DNA from: an uncultured Eggerthellaceae bacterium
GTDB lineage: Bacteria > Actinomycetota > Coriobacteriia > Coriobacteriales > Eggerthellaceae
NCBI GenBank assembly: GCA_910589135.1
Contig: CAJUSL010000026.1
Span: 1 to 22,457 of the forward strand
Direction: 5' to 3'
Length of the DNA: 22,457 nucleotides
This document shows positions 14,348 to 21,895 of the stretch, one piece after another. Position numbers and translations under genes: made by a program. Under the pieces are notes generated by a model. The model did no database searches. It was given only the letters and a program-made list of their open reading frames with translations, and was not told the DNA's origin. The stretch's first letter is position 1. Every line of letters begins with the position of its first letter.

Positions 14348-14373
14348 AAAAGAAAAACCCCTCCGGGGAGGGG
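14348..14373 (-). terminator. Rho-independent terminator after the protease gene
   Basis: On the minus strand CCCCTC-CCCG-GAGGGG is followed by TTTTTCTTTT. The stem-loop lies 36 bp beyond the stop of the serine protease gene and closes the low-GC cargo module. Structural-operon transcripts coming from the portal side must read through it or restart below it. Confidence 0.88.
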
Positions 14374-14409
14374 CTTGGATTATGTCTGGGATACGGGTGT
14401 GCCCTTGGC

Positions 14410-15282
14410 TTAGGCTGTAGAAACAGCCCAGGTAGATGCAGGAGATTCTATAAGCTTTATCGCATTAGTCTCTTGAAAAGTAATCATATAGAGGTGGTGC
14501 AGGGTGAGGACCGCATCTTGCAGAGCGTCGTCATCTTCCAACAACCTGATGTTTAAACCAACGTCTTCAAGCTCATGATGAGAGAAATGGCGATTATGGA
14601 CAACGGATTCACTGTGATCGCAAAGAAGAGTAAGCGCCTTGTCGAGATTATCGGCGCTGTCTTTGAGCATGTTTTGAGAAAGCCATTTTCTGATTATTTC
14701 TTTAGACATGTCGACGACTTTCTGGCACTCTACTAGGAATGTGGGCGGGTACTTTCCGATTATTTGGCCCCATAATCCCAAAGATGCTGGATTCTCCTCG
14801 ACGTCGTTGACTGCTTTCTCGAATTCCTCAATAACAGCTCCAGCAGCCACACCACCCATTTGAGGGTCGGTAGGCCCAAGCGATGACTCCTTGCCCATGA
14901 TAATCTCCCTGCAGGAGCAGGCTATCATCGTGCCTGCCGACATGGACATGTGAGGAACTATCGCGCAAACATCCGATCCGAAGCAGTCCCTGAAATAATT
15001 CACTATTGACTCGGTTGCGGCTAGATCCCCGCCCGGAGTATGCAAAACCAAGTCGAGCCCTTTTGATTTGTCCATCCTGCAAACGGCATTCATGAAGCCG
15101 TTCATATCGCTGTCAGTGATAGACGTTTCCTCGATGTTCGGCTTTTGCAGCCACCCCGAATAGTACAAAATTACATTCCTGTTGCGCAGGCCAGCAAGCT
15201 TCTGCAACGCGTCAGCTCTCATTTGGTCTAAAGGAGGCTTAGCTTCCTGCACTTCTTCAAGAACGTCGCTCCACGAACCCAT
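14410..15282 (-). CDS. SDH-family (ClpP-fold) serine protease, cargo gene
   Basis: This 290-aa protein has the signature of the serine dehydrogenase proteinase family, which has the ClpP/crotonase fold. The signature includes LVLHTPGGD at 78-86, VPHMSMSAGTMIA at 109-121 with likely nucleophile Ser115, and SLGPTDPQMGG at 134-144. The last third is helical. There is no signal peptide or membrane helix, so it should act in the cytoplasm. Codon use and base composition are clearly more AT-rich than the flanking head genes. It overlaps the 58-aa gene upstream by one base (TAATG) and is followed by a terminator, the usual form of a prophage cargo gene. A head-maturation protease is an alternative because it lies between the minor-capsid and scaffold genes, but independent regulation and composition argue against that. 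Its substrate is unknown. Confidence 0.85.
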   Translation of the reverse strand: MGSWSDVLEEVQEAKPPLDQMRADALQKLAGLRNRNVILYYSGWLQKPNIEETSITDSDMNGFMNAVCRMDKSKGLDLVLHTPGGDLAATESIVNYFRDCFGSDVCAIVPHMSMSAGTMIACSCREIIMGKESSLGPTDPQMGGVAAGAVIEEFEKAVNDVEENPASLGLWGQIIGKYPPTFLVECQKVVDMSKEIIRKWLSQNMLKDSADNLDKALTLLCDHSESVVHNRHFSHHELEDVGLNIRLLEDDDALQDAVLTLHHLYMITFQETNAIKLIESPASTWAVSTA

Positions 15283-15458
15283 TACTTCACCGTTCTCGCA
15301 CTGTAAACAAGCTTTGCTGGCTCATAGATAGAGAATCGCTCGAAACGGCGTTTATTGAAATTCTCACCCTTTTTTGGATCATAGAACTGCTTGAAGAGGC
15401 GGTTGTATTGAGTTGCAAGGGATTCATTCTGTTTATAAGGATGGGTCTTTGCGGCCAT
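15282..15458 (-). CDS. 58-aa basic protein coupled to the serine protease
   Basis: This short gene reads MAAKTHPYKQNESLATQYNR to YSARTVK. It is rich in Lys, Arg, Tyr and Phe (FNKRRFERFSIYEPAKLVY). ATG 15458 has an excellent GGGAGG ribosome site five bases upstream, and its TAA shares one base with the ATG of the serine protease (TAATG), so the two are translated together. No known family is recognised. It may be an adaptor, inhibitor or substrate for the protease, inferred only from coupling. A different-frame reading over the same bases (15287-15496) has no ribosome site and is rejected. Confidence 0.75.
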   Translation of the reverse strand: MAAKTHPYKQNESLATQYNRLFKQFYDPKKGENFNKRRFERFSIYEPAKLVYSARTVK

Positions 15459-15476
15459 TTCTGCCTCCCTTTCTCG

Positions 15477-15520
15477 GTTAAACGTTTATAACACACGGAT
15501 GCGGAGGTTTCGTATAAGAC
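15477..15520 (-). promoter_or_regulatory. Promoter/operator of the cargo module
   Basis: On the minus strand TGTTATAAA gives an extended -10 element (TG-T-TATAAA, 15493-15485). It is embedded in a near-palindrome, GTTATAAACGTTTAAC (15492-15477), centred on AACGTT. No good -35 box is seen at the expected place, as is normal for extended -10 promoters. It lies 20-35 bases before the 58-aa gene. A repressor could bind the palindrome and block the promoter. Confidence 0.5.
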
Positions 15521-15565
15521 ATGGTCTATGTTTCGGTAGCGTAGGATTATGCGGGAGGTGTTGCG

Positions 15566-15730
15566 TTAGGCGGTAGAGGCAGACTCTTGTTCCCGCTCCT
15601 CGGCCTCTATCCTGTCGCGCCATTCTTCAAAAACCTTGATATCTTTGGTGGTCGGCTTGCCTTGAAGGACAAAACGTCCTTCATTGACGGAGATGGTTCC
15701 TGACTCCATTTTCGGGAAAGTGGACAGCAT
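15566..15730 (-). CDS. 54-aa protein directly after the metallopeptidase-fused minor capsid gene
   Basis: The frame reads MLSTFPKMESGTISVNEGRF, then VLQGKPTTKDIKVFEEWRDR and an acidic end IEAEEREQESASTA. ATG 15730 follows the stop codon of the minor capsid gene with no gap (TAGATG), and an AGGGG ribosome site lies about ten bases upstream, so the pair is translationally linked. No family is recognised. A small partner encoded directly behind a capsid protein carrying an enzymatic C-terminus could be an immunity or inhibitor protein, or simply a minor head protein. An alternative start is Met8. Confidence 0.7.
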   Translation of the reverse strand: MLSTFPKMESGTISVNEGRFVLQGKPTTKDIKVFEEWRDRIEAEEREQESASTA

Positions 15731-17848
15731 CTAAATCAACCCCTCTGACCTTAATAACTCTTGTGTTGCCCTCTTGATCTCATTGCAGACGATGTTGCTG
15801 CCATCCTCGCAAGATAGCGCCTCTGCCAGCGTCTCGCGTGTGTTCTTTGCGCCGTACACGCTAACATGCTTCATTACGTTGGCATCGTTGTATTCGATGC
15901 CTGCACGCTCGAAGGCCTTTTTGATTATCTCTTTCGAGACGCTGCCGCGCGCATTGTAGAACTCTGCAACCTGCAGGATGTCCAACTCGTCGCCCGGGTC
16001 GAAACCTAATCGCTTCATGGTTACCTTATATTCTATCGCATGCGCAAACTCGTGGGCAACGATGCCGCTTGCATCGTGCTTCAGCGTCCATCCGACATTG
16101 CCACCAAGTTGGGGGGATGGTTTGCAGTTTGTGTTGCATTCATTCACGGCATTGGTTAATGAGTTGCGGTCAAACTTAAATTCCGTCTTAAACGAGAACT
16201 TACCCGGACCTATCTCGATTCGGCGCACTGCGAAGTGGGCACAAGCGCCCATCTTCCCGGTTTTGATGTCCCTCACGTACCCCTTCATGAACGGGTTGCG
16301 TTGCATCAGTTCGTAAAAGGCGGCGTTGACCTCGTTCAGCTCCGATAGTGTGAGGGCTTCCGATACAGCCTCGAAGCCCAGTTCGTCCCTGGCGAACTTC
16401 AAGGCGTCTTTTTTCGTCTTGCATGCCATGTACTGCTTGATGGCATGCATGCCGGCGCTCGCCTTCTTCGTGCTCGGCAGCCTGGAGTCTATGGCGGCCC
16501 ATGCCCTTGACATGATGCCGTCGCGCTCCCTGACGCTCAAGAGGTCGAAGTGGACGGCCTTTACATCCATGCCGGAAAGCTCCCGCCTGACCGCTTTCTC
16601 CAACGCGGACCTGCTCACCCCTTTTGCCTCGCGCTTCGCCACCACCGCTGCAGAGCCAAGGTAGCTATCGAGATCCTTCTGCTTCCTGATCGTGACGCCC
16701 TTCGGCATGTCGCCCGCCCATTCCCTGTTCGGCTTGCGCGTCAGCACGTGCGTGCCAGGCTTGGCCTTGGCGTTGGCGTCCCTGATTAGGTCTCGCATCG
16801 TTTCCTGACGACGCTTTAGACGCTCCTTCGACACCATGACCTGTGACAGGTTGTAGGGCGTTCTGTCGTTTTCGTATAGCAGCTGCATACCTCGCACCTC
16901 GCGCTTGGCCTCGCGTATGCGACGCTCCAGCAGGCGCTGTTGCTGCTCGTACTCGTAGACCTCTTCGCCGGGAAGGCCCGAGGGGTGCTTCGGGTCGGGT
17001 TCGTACCTTCTGGGCGCTCCGTGCCTGTAGGGGCCGAAGGAATGGCGGCAGTTGACGCCGCCCAGGATGTCCCCCAGGGCGCCGCTCATGCAGTGCAGGT
17101 AGAAATCGGGGTAGGTGACGCCTTCTATCGTGACCTCGCCATTCAGGCTGTAGCAGCGCCCCTGCCACTCTGCGTGCGATGGGCGGGCGTCCGCATGGCT
17201 CGACACCTCCACCAGCTTCACGTCAAGCCTTTCGAGGCGTTCCATGGCCATGTCGTTCGCGGCCTGCGATATCTGGGTGCGCACGTGCCGCCTCACGGCC
17301 ACGTCAACCTTGTTGCGTACGGTCGCCTTGCCGGTGTTCGCGTCCTGGTACGACACGACGTCTATGCCGTTCCTCACCAGATTCCGCACGGCCGCATGCA
17401 CCGCCTTGTCGGCCGTCGCGAATCCCGCGTTGACCTTCGTCACGGCCTCAACGGAAGCCGCGAGGAACGCCCGCTTTGCCCCTTGCACCATGGCCAAGTT
17501 GTTGCGCGCGAGCACGCCAGAAAGTGACGCGGCCGTGGCGACGATTTGCGCCGGGGCCTTGTGCTCGTCGGTCAGCATGCGTTCTCGGTCGTCTGCGTCT
17601 GCGGCCTCCAGGAACCTCTCCACGGTGTCAAGAACCGAGTCGGATATCTCGCCCTGGTGTTCGGCAATGATGCGCCTAAGCTCCGCCTCCTTGGTCTGTG
17701 CCAGCAGCGCGATCTCGCCCACTGTCTTCGACGTCACGTTGCCGGATACCATCGTCTCGACCAAGTGGTCGAGCATCTCTGCCTCTATCTGCGTGTACAC
17801 GGCGGCGACGGCGTCGCCCGCCTCGCCGAGCTGGGCGGGGGACAGCAT
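15731..17848 (-). CDS. Phage minor capsid protein with C-terminal zinc metallopeptidase domain
   Basis: The first half of this 705-aa protein is a Phage_min_cap2/MuF-like minor head protein. It has a long helical N-terminus (about 1-190), then VEVSSHADARPSHAEWQGRC at about 214-232, YPDFYLHCMSGALGDILGGV and NCRHSFGPY at 266-274. Residues 300-360 form a coiled coil. From about 460 the sequence is unrelated to head proteins and ends in a metallopeptidase-like domain with HEFAH at 599-603 and a likely third ligand in ETLAEAL (Glu672 or Glu676). MuF-type proteins with exchangeable toxin domains are known in phages of Gram-positive bacteria, where the domain may enter with the DNA. The C-terminal third is more AT-rich than the rest, suggesting domain acquisition. 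ATG 17848 is one base beyond the portal stop. Confidence 0.88.
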   Translation of the reverse strand: MLSPAQLGEAGDAVAAVYTQIEAEMLDHLVETMVSGNVTSKTVGEIALLAQTKEAELRRIIAEHQGEISDSVLDTVERFLEAADADDRERMLTDEHKAPAQIVATAASLSGVLARNNLAMVQGAKRAFLAASVEAVTKVNAGFATADKAVHAAVRNLVRNGIDVVSYQDANTGKATVRNKVDVAVRRHVRTQISQAANDMAMERLERLDVKLVEVSSHADARPSHAEWQGRCYSLNGEVTIEGVTYPDFYLHCMSGALGDILGGVNCRHSFGPYRHGAPRRYEPDPKHPSGLPGEEVYEYEQQQRLLERRIREAKREVRGMQLLYENDRTPYNLSQVMVSKERLKRRQETMRDLIRDANAKAKPGTHVLTRKPNREWAGDMPKGVTIRKQKDLDSYLGSAAVVAKREAKGVSRSALEKAVRRELSGMDVKAVHFDLLSVRERDGIMSRAWAAIDSRLPSTKKASAGMHAIKQYMACKTKKDALKFARDELGFEAVSEALTLSELNEVNAAFYELMQRNPFMKGYVRDIKTGKMGACAHFAVRRIEIGPGKFSFKTEFKFDRNSLTNAVNECNTNCKPSPQLGGNVGWTLKHDASGIVAHEFAHAIEYKVTMKRLGFDPGDELDILQVAEFYNARGSVSKEIIKKAFERAGIEYNDANVMKHVSVYGAKNTRETLAEALSCEDGSNIVCNEIKRATQELLRSEGLI

Positions 17849-17849
17849 G

Positions 17850-19259
17850 CTACAAGCCCATGTCGAACGCAGGCTCCTGCGGCAGCGCGGCCTTCGCGTC
17901 CTCCTCTGACATGCCCTTGAACTCCTTGAGGTACATCCACTTCGGCACGACGCCGGCGGCTATCTCGGCGAGCATCATGTTCTTCTCGGCCTGCGTGTCG
18001 GTCACGATCGAGTCGTCGAACATCACCTCGACGTTGCCGAAGTCCTCCTCCACGGGGGCGCCCAGGTGGATGCGCGCGCAGTGCAGCAGCGCGCAGGACA
18101 CGGACACGAGGCCCTGCGCGATGGAGTTCTCGTGGCGGCGGATGTTGCGCATCAGCGCGCTGTTGTCCGCGCTGACCTCGGTCGCGGTCTTCAGGCCCGC
18201 CTTCCTGTCGAGCGCGAAGTAGTCCTGCCCGAAGCCGGCCAGGTCGCCGAACTCCGCGAGCGCCACGTCGAGGGCCTGGCGCATCGGCTCGATGCGCACC
18301 TGGGGGGAGTACACCTGGTACATCTGCTCTATGCCGTTGCCCTCCACCATGCGGAACAGCTTGCGGTCCTTGCCCTTGGGAACCGCCACGGGCTTGCCGT
18401 TGGCGTCCTTCTTGACGTCTATCATGTCGTCGGACATGAACACCATGGCCTCGGTAAGCTCGAGTTCTTGGAAAATTGAGTCGTATGCGACGTCCACCGC
18501 CTTCATCGCGTCCATGGCGTCGTCGAAGACGCTCACGCCGTAGGGGGAGAGGTCCACCTTCGTGTTCTCGATGCCGGGGCGCAGGATGCCGAAGGTGGGC
18601 ACGGGGCACTCCGTCTCGAACCGCTCGATGATGCCGCACTCCTCCGGGTCGAGCGCGGCCCTGGCGCCGTCCTGGAACACGTAGGTGTAGACGATGTACT
18701 GCCCGCCTTCAGCCCTATGCACCTGCAGCTGGTGCGCCTTCTTCCCCTTGACGCTCACGCGCGTGCAGAAGGCGCACTCCGTGACGCCCTCCATGTCCCA
18801 GGACAGCGGGACGGCCATGCGCGCGTCGTGTCCCCTGGGCTTCACGGCGCACACCTCGCCGTCGCGCACGTCGAACCACAGCGCCTGCGCCGCCGTTCCG
18901 ATGCCGAACGCCTTCTCTGCGAGCGCCTGGGTGGCAGGCCAGTACTGGATCTCGTCCAGGTAGTCTGCGAGCCACCTGTTGGCGTTCGGGGCCTCGACTG
19001 ACACGGCGGTCGCCTCGTTGAGTATGAGGCGCGACCACTCCTGGCACGCGCGCCGCGCGGGGTGCAGCGACAGCCTGCGCCGCTCGGCGTAGCAGCCGTC
19101 CGCCGTGGGGTACAGCAGGTCGTGCCAGTCGTCCTGGGACGTGTACCACGCCCACCACTCCGCGATGTAGGAGTCCATGGACCTGTCGACCTCGTAGCCC
19201 ATCTCCTTGAGCTTGAGCCCGAGCGCGTCGGGCATGCTGAACGCATCCTTAGCCGTCAT
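17850..19259 (-). CDS. Portal protein, SPP1 Gp6-like
   Basis: The portal forms the ring at one vertex through which DNA enters and leaves. This 469-aa protein follows the terminase, as usual, and has an SPP1-type layout. It starts with a helical part (SYIAEWWAWYTSQDDWHDLLYP), continues with RRACQEWSRLILNEATAVSV, a beta-rich wing, IENTKVDLSPYGVSVFDDAM, and a late helix region with FALDRKAGLKTATEVSADNS. The last is a recognisable portal crown/stem motif. ATG 19259 has AAAGG six bases upstream; longer upstream extensions overlap the terminase and are rejected. It is encoded 23 bp after the terminase stop. Confidence 0.9.
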   Translation of the reverse strand: MTAKDAFSMPDALGLKLKEMGYEVDRSMDSYIAEWWAWYTSQDDWHDLLYPTADGCYAERRRLSLHPARRACQEWSRLILNEATAVSVEAPNANRWLADYLDEIQYWPATQALAEKAFGIGTAAQALWFDVRDGEVCAVKPRGHDARMAVPLSWDMEGVTECAFCTRVSVKGKKAHQLQVHRAEGGQYIVYTYVFQDGARAALDPEECGIIERFETECPVPTFGILRPGIENTKVDLSPYGVSVFDDAMDAMKAVDVAYDSIFQELELTEAMVFMSDDMIDVKKDANGKPVAVPKGKDRKLFRMVEGNGIEQMYQVYSPQVRIEPMRQALDVALAEFGDLAGFGQDYFALDRKAGLKTATEVSADNSALMRNIRRHENSIAQGLVSVSCALLHCARIHLGAPVEEDFGNVEVMFDDSIVTDTQAEKNMMLAEIAAGVVPKWMYLKEFKGMSEEDAKAALPQEPAFDMGL

Positions 19260-19282
19260 CGGCCGCCTTTCTCTCGATGGGG

Positions 19283-20962
19283 CTATGCTCCCTCTGGTGT
19301 CGCGTACGCCTTGCGGCCCCGCCTCACGATGTCCATGACCGAGTAGCGCGCCGCGTCCACCCAGTGGTCGTTGCCGTCGGGGATGGAGTTGAGCCACTCG
19401 CCGTCGGCGTTCTGCTCGTACTGCATCTCGCGCACCTCCTTGGCGAGGCGCGGGCAGCGCACGGGGTCTATCACCCAGTCGATGGAGGCCAGCCACTCGT
19501 AGGAGTTCATGCGCAGCCCTCCCTTGCCGGCGGCCCGCGCGTCCACGCCTTCGGCCCTCTGGGCCGCGATGTGCTGCGGGTTGGCGTCGTCGGAGAGCAC
19601 GCGCAGCCGGTGGCACACGGCCTCCCCGCCCTCGGCGTCGGGCCACGTGAGCGCGGACTTGATGCGCTCGGCCTGCTCGTCGGGCTGCAGCTTGTTGCCG
19701 CCGTCCTCCGCGTAGGTGAGCAGCATGCGCTCGCCCGGGCGCCACTCGCTTGCGACGAAGGCCCATGGGTCGGGCCACCACCCGAAGTCCTGGCCGCACC
19801 TGATGTTGTCGAAGGCGGCTATCTCCTCGTCTGTGACCTCGCGGAAATCCACGCGGTCGAACACGTCGCCGCCGAGGCCAACGGGAAGCCCCATGTATTC
19901 GTGGTCGTAAGCCTGCGGGTCGATGCGCTTCAGCTCCTCGGCGTCCTGCACGAACTGCTCGCCGAGCCATTCCGCCGGCACGTCGAGGTAGGTGGATGAG
20001 TAGACGGGCTCGCCCGCGTCGCGTCTGCGCTCCATCTCCTGGTTTATCCAGCAGGCCTTCGTGCGGGGAGGGTTGAAGGTGAACACGCGCCTGGCTGCTG
20101 CGCCGCCGCGCGTGGCCGACTGCAGGACCTTGCGTATCTCGGCCATGCCTCGGAACATGTCGGCCTCCTCGACCCACACGAAGCCGATGTAGCCGAATGG
20201 GGGCTTTACGCCCTTGACCTTGTTCGGGTTGTCGCAGCCCATGAAGTAGATCATCTGGCCCGTGGACCGCTTCTTGATGCGCAGGGTGGAGTCGGGCAGG
20301 TCATAGTCGTCCTGGACTCCGAGGGCGTGTATGGCCCACACCACCTGGGCGTAGGCCGAGTCGCGTATCTGGTTCTTGTAGCGCATCATGACGAGGCCGT
20401 GCTGGTCGGGGTTGCGCTCCAGGGTGTAGACGAGTTCGAGCGACGCCCACGACGACTTCGTGGAGCCGCGCCCGCCGGCCATCCACATGTCGCGCTGCTC
20501 CTCGCGCTGGATGATGCGGTGGGGCTCGAGGAACGACGGGGCCAGCAGCAGCGCGAAGTCCGCCACGAAGGGGGCCTCGTTGCGTTCGGCGTCGTCCTCT
20601 GCGTAGGGCAGCAGCTCCTTGGTGGACTTGATCAGGGCGTCGGCGGCGTTGAAGTTGATGCGCCCGTCCTTGTCATACACCTTGTCTATGACCTTCGCGG
20701 ACTTGTCGGCGAGGCAGTCGAGGCGCTGCAGGAGCCTGGCGCGGGAGAGCACGGCCTGCTTGGCCGCCTCGGCCTGCAGGGCCTCGTACCTTGCCCGAAC
20801 CTTGGCGTCTGCCATGAGGTGCGACGCCTTGGAATCCACCGTCTCCGGCTTCCACCTGGCGGCGGTCGGGTATGCCTCGATGTATGCCTTGCGCTGCGAC
20901 ATGCCGCCCACGACAGCCTGGACGAACGCCTCCTGCTTTGGTGTGAGGTCATCTGTTGACAT
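19283..20962 (-). CDS. terL: Terminase large subunit with fused small-subunit-like N-terminus
   Basis: This 559-aa protein is the packaging motor. Residues 1-70 (LTPKQEAFVQAVVGGMSQRK, AYPTAARWKPETVDSKASHL) match a terminase small subunit of the XtmA/Terminase_2 kind, and 71-125 is a helical continuation. The ATPase follows, with Walker A GGRGSTKS at 163-170, Walker B VWVEEAD at 262-268 and a TFNPP coupling motif at 295-299. The nuclease domain has GQDFG with Asp392, an SDDANP segment at 457-462 and a late GNDHWVDAARY. Phages of this type usually encode the small subunit as its own gene upstream; none is present in this window. ATG 20962 is the first start before MSTDDLTPKQ; the ribosome site is poor. 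The large-subunit call is firm; the fusion reading is strong but unverified. Confidence 0.9.
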   Translation of the reverse strand: MSTDDLTPKQEAFVQAVVGGMSQRKAYIEAYPTAARWKPETVDSKASHLMADAKVRARYEALQAEAAKQAVLSRARLLQRLDCLADKSAKVIDKVYDKDGRINFNAADALIKSTKELLPYAEDDAERNEAPFVADFALLLAPSFLEPHRIIQREEQRDMWMAGGRGSTKSSWASLELVYTLERNPDQHGLVMMRYKNQIRDSAYAQVVWAIHALGVQDDYDLPDSTLRIKKRSTGQMIYFMGCDNPNKVKGVKPPFGYIGFVWVEEADMFRGMAEIRKVLQSATRGGAAARRVFTFNPPRTKACWINQEMERRRDAGEPVYSSTYLDVPAEWLGEQFVQDAEELKRIDPQAYDHEYMGLPVGLGGDVFDRVDFREVTDEEIAAFDNIRCGQDFGWWPDPWAFVASEWRPGERMLLTYAEDGGNKLQPDEQAERIKSALTWPDAEGGEAVCHRLRVLSDDANPQHIAAQRAEGVDARAAGKGGLRMNSYEWLASIDWVIDPVRCPRLAKEVREMQYEQNADGEWLNSIPDGNDHWVDAARYSVMDIVRRGRKAYATPEGA

Positions 20963-20994
20963 GCGCAGATGGTGCGCGAAATGTCGCCAGGAAA

Positions 20995-21057
20995 GGGGAG
21001 GGCCGCCCCGAAGGACGGCCCAGCCAAAAGAAGGAGAAGCGGCAGCCGAGGCTGCTA
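20995..21057 (-). terminator. Two hairpins between Lar-like gene and terminase
   Basis: On the minus strand a GCAGC-CTCG-GCTGC hairpin overlaps the stop of the Lar-like gene and is followed by a T-rich run. Then GGGCCGTCC-TTCG-GGGCGGCCC forms a longer, nearly perfect stem with a UUCG tetraloop, followed by TCCCCTTTCC. They separate the accessory block from the packaging genes. Termination may be incomplete because the U-tracts are weak; RNA processing or transcript stabilisation are alternatives. Confidence 0.55.
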
Positions 21058-21399
21058 TGCCAGTGTGGAGGAGGTGTCGCCTACAGCCACCACCTTCGCT
21101 CCGCAGTTTGGGCAGAATTTCGGCTTCGAGCCAGGAGGCATCATGGCCATGCGATCGCAGTCGCTGCACACGAAGGCGAAGACCTCATTCTTCCATTCGA
21201 TTCGGCACGTCCGCTCGTGGCGCGCGTTCCATCTTCCTGCTGCTTCTTCCGGCGTCATGCTCCAGTTGTTGCAGTAATGACCCTGGCACCCCACGTCTCC
21301 GCAAACAGCCCGATAGAAAACCCTGTCTTCGCGCCCTAAATCATCCTGTAGCTCGGCTTCGCCCCCGCAGAACGGGCAGGGCTTCAGTTCGTCAGTCAT
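21055..21399 (-). CDS. Lar-family restriction-alleviation-like zinc protein
   Basis: The 114-aa protein starts MTDELKPCPFCGGEAELQDD and has the Lar-family layout: a CPFCGG knuckle, a second Cys group (CGDVGCQGHYC) and T.EEAAGRWNAR. A second zinc-ribbon-like module follows (FVCSDCDRMA, KFCPNCGAKV), making the protein longer than simple Lar proteins. Lar of the Rac prophage reduces restriction by host type I enzymes; whether this protein does so is inferred. The ATG overlaps the end of the methyltransferase gene by 8 nt (ATGACTGA). Its first nine residues are the same as those of that methyltransferase. Confidence 0.7.
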   Translation of the reverse strand: MTDELKPCPFCGGEAELQDDLGREDRVFYRAVCGDVGCQGHYCNNWSMTPEEAAGRWNARHERTCRIEWKNEVFAFVCSDCDRMAMMPPGSKPKFCPNCGAKVVAVGDTSSTLA

Positions 21400-21895
21400 T
21401 GTTGCCTCCTTTGAAGAAAACGAGCCAATGCGTCTTGCTCGCTCCCGGCCTTCGGTTGCCGAGCAGCGGCTCGCACGGCGCGCACGTCAGCACCTCCGAG
21501 AGCGGCACCCGGTACTCGTACCACTTGAACACCAGCGTCCCATCCGTGGCCAGCACCCGCCAGCACTCGGAAAACGCGCTCGTCATCCAGCCCTTCCAGT
21601 CCTTCGGCAGCGTGCCGTACTTCTTCGCCTGCCAGCCGCTTGCGCCTGCATGCAGGTGCGGAGGGTCGAACACCACGAGCGGGAACGCGCCGTCATCGAA
21701 CGGGAGGTCGGCCACGTCCAGCACCACGTCGGGGTCTACCTCGAGCGCCCGTCCGTCGCACAGGGTCTCGCGCACGCCGGAGCGGCTGTCGCCGAACAGG
21801 ACGCGCGGGTCGCCTTTGTCGAAGTAGAACATCCTGCTGCCGCTGCACGGGTCGAGAACCGGCTTGGGCGGGCAGGGTTTCAGTTCGTCAGTCAT
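21392..21895 (-). CDS. DNA-methyltransferase-like SAM-dependent enzyme
   Basis: This 167-aa protein has a DPCSGS motif at 15-20, which fits the SAM-binding motif I, and VVFDPPH at 74-80, which fits the catalytic DPP(Y/W/H) motif of amino-methyltransferases. It ends with a beta-strand pattern (GTLVFKWYEY, KTHWLVFFKGG). It is short, so it has no large target-recognition domain. A role in protecting phage DNA from restriction is plausible next to a Lar-like gene. It overlaps both neighbours by 8 nt. The first nine residues (MTDELKPCP) equal those of the Lar-like protein, which suggests that its start was copied from that gene, or the reverse. Confidence 0.72.
   Translation of the reverse strand: MTDELKPCPPKPVLDPCSGSRMFYFDKGDPRVLFGDSRSGVRETLCDGRALEVDPDVVLDVADLPFDDGAFPLVVFDPPHLHAGASGWQAKKYGTLPKDWKGWMTSAFSECWRVLATDGTLVFKWYEYRVPLSEVLTCAPCEPLLGNRRPGASKTHWLVFFKGGNND

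Noticed and set aside
15287..15496. 69-aa Ser-rich minus-strand frame
   Set aside because: A different frame over the same bases has a perfect ribosome site and is coupled to the protease; this one has neither.
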